This document shows, in pieces, positions 8,255 to 11,683 of a DNA stretch of 11,683 bases. The stretch lies in assembly GCA_003024985.2 (NCBI GenBank), contig PXIH01S0009374.1; one strand, 5' to 3'. The translations under genes and the position numbers were made by a program. Below the pieces are notes generated by a model. The model saw only the letters and a list, made by a program, of their open reading frames with translations. It had not been told where the DNA came from and searched no databases. This stretch comes from Euperipatoides rowelli. Lineage: Eukaryota > Onychophora > Udeonychophora > Euonychophora > Peripatopsidae. Positions within the stretch are counted from its first letter, which is position 1, and every line of letters starts with the position of its first letter.

Positions 8255-9819
8255 CTAATTTAAATAAATTTTTTAAAACATACTCATATAAAGTATATTT
8301 TTCAATTTTAAGCAATATAATTTTTATTCAGTTTAAAATATTGTAATTTTTGTTGTCATAGATAATCAGAATAGTCCTTATTATTTAAATGGCTCTTTTA
8401 TTAAATGTAATCTCTGACTCGGGATAATTTTTATCTTTTGTTTATAAGAACGATCGTTTTTAAAGATGAAAAGTAAAAAAAAACTGCTATATATTTTTTA
8501 GAATGTACTGCATATTGAAAAAAATTTTTTTTTAATTTCCTGTGACTTTTAAAGGTGAGTCTGATAATATCTTCAGTTGTTTAGACAAATCTGTAGCTCA
8601 AATATTAAATAAATTTGATAAAAATTCAAATCAATACAATTGATTTCTTAGTGATACTGTTGTTTAGTTTGGAAGGTTTAATTATTTGAATAGATAATAT
8701 CTATTATATTTTTTCTTGCACAAGTGCTTAAACTGTTTCATTAACCTTCGTCTATGTGTATGGTCTTGTGGGTTATCTCTGCCTTCTATTCCTAAAACTA
8801 ACTCCCCACTACAATATTGGTAGGTTTTTACCATGCACATAGCCCATTTTATAATTATTTTTCAGAATTATATGTAAAAAGATGTCCAGACAAATTTTAC
8901 GATATACGCCCGCTGATGTAATAATTTTGGCTTTAAGATAGCATAATACAAATATTATAAAACATTTAAGAATAAACTTATACATTTTTAAAATCAGAAT
9001 TTAATGCAGATTTCAAACATCAAAACTAAAAAATTCTATCTNTTCAATACAATTTTTTTTATGAAAATAAGAAAACTCATAAATCAATATTTCTAGGTGA
9101 ATTTTAATACTAATTTGTTTTTAATTAATTATTTCTAAATTCTAAAAATAATTTAATTAGGGTACAGCTATTTGAGAAAAAAAAGTAGTTTGCAGTACAG
9201 CTATCTTTTAAAATATGGTATAGATTGAAACAGGACCCCCTTCCCATCTACAAAGGAGGTTCTGGAGTGATACAATTACAACAGCTTTTAAAAATAACTA
9301 AATTATTTCATTATTTTTTTTTTTCATTTATTAATTTATGCAGAAAAAACGATTTTCCAAACTAGGATAATAAATCTGTTAACAATGGAAAATAAACAAA
9401 TTTTAAATTAGATTGTTTTTTTTTAATAACAGCTAATATTTAAGAATTATTTTAAAACTTCACTAAATATGGTAGATCACTTGGTAAATATCAAAAGTTC
9501 TCTATTTACTACATTTTAGAAGCTAAACTATATCAACTTCAAATACTGTAAATAAAAATAGAATCATGCTGAGTATAAGCCACTTCGAACAATAATTTAC
9601 TATATTTTTTAATCTTTAGAAAACTAATATTACAGTATATACAGTATTAAATTACTTCTTAGCAACTAAACTATAAAAATAGGCCTATATTTTAGATCTT
9701 TCTTTTCAAGAATTCATGCATTTTTGGAGTCATTCAATTCCCATTTTATTTTTTCCTCCTCCTTTTCTCCCTTCATAAATAAGTAAAGAAAGCAGGACTA
9801 ATGTAAATAATGTAAATAC
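8255..9819. other. AT-rich interval with one unexplained open stretch
   Basis: No supported exon. It holds an open minus-strand frame at 8682-8840, an ambiguous base at 9042 and a GC-rich patch at 9231-9270 preceded by GAAACAG, an acceptor-like sequence with no convincing frame after it. Any exon needed to link the minus-strand blocks at 9820-9887 and 6619-6695 should lie in 6.7-9.8 kb. Confidence 0.4.
8682..8840 (-). other. Unrecognised 52-codon open frame in a less AT-rich patch
   Basis: Reading the minus strand from the ATG at 8840 gives 52 residues and a TAA at 8682-8684. The middle, SGELVLGIEGRDNPQDHTHR (residues 11-30), followed by RRLMKQFKHLC, has balanced, protein-like composition quite unlike the K/N/F/I-rich chance frames elsewhere. 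The underlying DNA at 8735-8850 is also less AT-rich. I do not recognise the protein. It could be a mobile-element remnant, an isolated exon or chance. An internal TTGTAG|T acceptor would accept phase 2 from exon 9820-9887, but I find no donor that gives the phase needed downstream. Confidence 0.2.
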
Positions 9820-9887
9820 CTTTTTGAATCAAATGAATTTAAAGGCATAACAACATCTGAATCCAAAGATTCTGGTGACACGGAAAC
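9820..9887 (-). CDS. Small internal exon of the minus-strand ankyrin gene
   Basis: This 68-nt block has a polypyrimidine acceptor (TTTTTTTTCTAG|GTTTCC) and the donor AAAAAG|gtattt. Read in phase 0, as required by the preceding exon, it gives 22 codons without a stop: VSVSPESLDSDVVMPLNSFD, then SK, with AG left over (phase 2 out). The serine- and acid-rich composition fits a disordered tail. The other two frames give a stop or an implausible peptide. I see no exon immediately to its left that accepts phase 2, so the next exon is either unrecognised within 6.7-9.8 kb or outside. Confidence 0.65.
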
Positions 9888-10287
9888 CTAGAAAAAAAAA
9901 TTACAAAAATAAATGAAATACTCTTGAGATTTTGTTTCAGATCATGACCAAGATTGTGTCATTAGAATATTCTTGATAGAAAAGATCATTTTTCTTGTTA
10001 TATGAAGGTTATAGAGACAAAGATAACAATTTTGCTTAATGGTGAATTCAGATTTGAAGTCAGGGATAATCAAATTTCTAATGAGAGGCAATTTTGGTCA
10101 CTGTATAAAACTATTATTTAAAAAAAAAAAACATACTGTATATAAACTACATCATGTATTTTTTTAGTGACATCAAATAAAATACAAAAATTTTAAATGT
10201 CATTATTTAAGGTTTAATTTCAATTTTATTAAATTTTTTAAATTATTATTATTTTATTCACAGATAAAAATGGAAATATTGACTTAC

Positions 10288-10340
10288 TAAAGTCATCTGT
10301 TCATAACATTTTGATGGGGACACACATGGAGGCAGCTTAA
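10288..10340 (-). CDS. Small internal exon of the minus-strand ankyrin gene
   Basis: This 53-nt exon has the acceptor ATATACTTAG|TTAAG and an excellent donor TTA|gtaagt. The single G left over from the ankyrin exon completes GTT, giving V-KLPPCVSPSKCYEQMTL and ending in phase 0. The agreement of phase and splice signals over an 87-nt intron supports the join strongly. The peptide has two cysteines, two prolines in tandem and a serine-proline, and no recognisable domain. It looks like linker sequence after the ankyrin array. Confidence 0.75.
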
Positions 10341-10427
10341 CTAAGTATATAAAAAAAGACTCATATTGTAATGCACATGATCAATTATGAAATATACATT
10401 GGTTTTAAAAAAATATATGATATTCAC

Positions 10428-10617
10428 CATTATATTCTGGGTTGATTTGAGGTTCTCCTTTACTCTGCATAGCCTCAACCCACGCTATTTTTAGAGTTTC
10501 CCGAAGTCTACGTTTTTTTGCCTCATCACCAGGATTATGTCCATGACTATCTAACAATGTAACATCAGCACCATTCTCCAAAAGTAAGGCTACTACTCGA
10601 TCATATCCTCCAGCAGC
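10428..10617 (-). CDS. Internal exon: end of an ankyrin repeat domain plus basic helix
   Basis: The exon is flanked by an acceptor TTCTAG|GCTGCTGG and a donor AATG|gtgaat and is open for 63 codons plus one base. Residues 1-19 (AAGGYDRVVALLLENGADV) are the second half of a canonical ankyrin repeat: G-[HY]-x-x-V-V-x-L-L-L-x-x-G-A-D. Residues 20-33 (TLLDSHGHNPGDEA) begin a further capping repeat with the D-x-x-G-x-x-P turn. A basic stretch KKRRLR at 34-39 follows, leading into a predicted helix RETLKIAWVEAMQSKG; KKRR could act as a nuclear localisation signal. Ankyrin repeats are protein-binding scaffolds and do not reveal the pathway. Earlier repeats must lie to the right of the window, since the exon enters in phase 0 in mid-repeat. 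I do not recognise the orthologue. It joins in phase with the next block to the left. Confidence 0.85.
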
Positions 10618-11525
10618 CTAGAACAGATAATCTCAATTTATTAAAGCAAAAATACTAAAAAATGATATACTGTACATAAATTTTTAAAAAAAAAAAAAAA
10701 TTTAAATAATGAGTTTTCATACACCAGTTAAGTTATTTGCACGACTAGTCATTTTTGACAATTTATTAAAAATAAGAGTACAATTTAGGCACTTTACAGT
10801 CAATTTGGATGTTTTATTTTAAATAGTTAACAACCATTTTTAGATAATTTTAATATTTCAACCCTAGAGGACCTAATGACTACATGAAAATGTCTGTGAC
10901 TAACAATTCCCCTTACTCTCAAAATTAGTCTATAGTCTGTCATTAATCTTTTCATTACTAAATTATTGTGTCCAGAGAATATTTCACAGTTATCAGCATT
11001 TCTCAAAAAATAACTAAACTGAAAACACAGTATTTTGACTTCCGTAAAAATCAATCTGCTAATAGATTTCCTAATTGCAGTTTTTTTTTTTTTCTTGCAA
11101 TAAAGAAATTTTCTTTTAAGAGAAAAAAATAATTAAAAAGATGGGGCATGGCAGTTCAGAGTACTGCCAAAGTCTGGTTGGGAACAATACTGGCTTAGAA
11201 GCTACCAGAAACCAATCCCAAATTGTGGAAAACGCTATCTGAAATACAGAAAGAACATTTGGCTTTTCTGTTATTCATATTATGAAATTTTCAGCATAGC
11301 AATAGAGTGAAATAGAAGATTTTCTGTTGAAATAAAAGGATAATTTATCCCATCCTTGGAAAGATTGTCTGAATTATTATACATCATCAAATAAATATAT
11401 TCAAACTGAATGCCATATACACAAAGTTTGGCAACAAATAAAGAAATTACTGAAATAATAATGTCATAAATACAAAGAATATGAAAAACATTCAGTCTCC
11501 ACAAACATCTCCCTTAATCTAATGA
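10618..11525. other. Intron or intergenic stretch right of the ankyrin exon
   Basis: This should be the intron preceding the ankyrin exon of the minus-strand gene. I searched the minus strand for another ankyrin repeat ending in L-H-x-A and found none. It contains a less AT-rich patch at 11140-11245 with a 33-codon open frame on the plus strand and a 7-bp hairpin (TGGCAGT/ACTGCCA). The minus frames at 10827-11054 and 11280-11504 have no recognisable domain or splice context. Confidence 0.4.
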
Positions 11526-11683
11526 ATTCAATTCAATTCATACTTTATTGCTAAGAATACAAATATTCTTGTGCATAGTATCGTTATATTATATCATAAC
11601 AAACATCAAAGCAAACACAATTGTAAAATCAAATTAACAAAACAAAAAATTATATACATGTTAAAACAATAAGAATAAAAAAA
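11526..11683 (-). mobile_element. Probable 3' tail of a LINE-type retroelement (partial)
   Basis: Read on the minus strand, the sequence ends with GCAATAAAGTATGAATTGAA, continuing as three TGAAT units (11526-11540). A polyadenylation-like AATAAA placed just before a short terminal microsatellite is typical of the 3' ends of CR1/L2-group non-LTR elements, which end in short tandem repeats rather than poly-A. The rest of the 3' UTR would continue to the right edge and beyond. No reverse transcriptase sequence is in the window, so the class is inferred from the tail only. Confidence 0.35.

Noticed and set aside
8465-8560. Possible plus-strand exon ending at AAAG|gtgagt (8556)
   Set aside because: The donor is excellent, but all three frames after the nearest acceptor (8501) hit stops or the poly-T run, so it is not coding. 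A non-coding exon cannot be excluded.
10827-11054. 75-codon minus-strand frame, considered as another ankyrin exon or transposon fragment
   Set aside because: It has no ankyrin consensus and no catalytic motif, and its splice phase cannot be matched to the ankyrin exon at 10428-10617.
11280-11504. 74-codon minus-strand frame
   Set aside because: It is I/Y/L-rich and there is no domain, splice site or start context of note.
1-11683. tRNA, rRNA, CRISPR array or prokaryotic operon signals
   Set aside because: I saw no tRNA-like cloverleaf, rRNA-like block, regular spacer array or ribosome binding sites; the genes present are intron-split animal genes.

Overview
This is an AT-rich animal nuclear window. 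The only strong genes are split by spliceosomal introns with good GT..AG sites. There are no operons, Shine-Dalgarno sites or long uninterrupted ORFs, and the sequence between exons is low-complexity A/T. The words TACTGTA/TACAGTA and TAGGCCTA/TAGGCTAC recur throughout. The encoded epsin is intermediate between the vertebrate and insect proteins, so a bilaterian invertebrate is likely, but I cannot name the species. Two single N bases (4732, 9042) and edges that cut through repeats suggest a draft shotgun contig.

Plus strand: one confident gene start. A non-coding leader exon (about 3673-3851, with a small upstream ORF at 3769-3822) runs into the first coding exon of an epsin (3852-4349). This exon holds the complete ENTH domain and ends in phase 0 at a splice donor. 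I find no later epsin exon (UIM, clathrin/AP2, NPF region) in the remaining 7.3 kb, so the first coding intron runs beyond the right edge.

Minus strand: five short exon-like blocks, read right to left. They lie at 10617-10428 (end of an ankyrin repeat array plus a basic helix), 10340-10288, 9887-9820, 6695-6619 and 1620-1548. The first three join in perfect phase and form one gene model. The last two have good splice sites and open frames, but their phases do not connect directly, so linking exons are missing or a second gene is present. If they are one gene, the epsin start lies inside one of its introns on the opposite strand, and its ankyrin exons lie inside an epsin intron. The two genes would then be interleaved head to head.

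Other content: four copies of a degenerate GC-rich 15-mer at the left edge; two short microsatellites; a less AT-rich island with a strong hairpin at about 2010-2640; a CTCF-like motif at 4767-4780; a tandem array at 7374-8254 whose first two 183-bp units are identical and whose later units are diverged; two unexplained open stretches (8682-8840 minus, 11141-11242 plus); and what looks like the 3' tail of a LINE-type retroelement at the right edge. The rest is intronic or intergenic A/T-rich sequence in which I see nothing specific.
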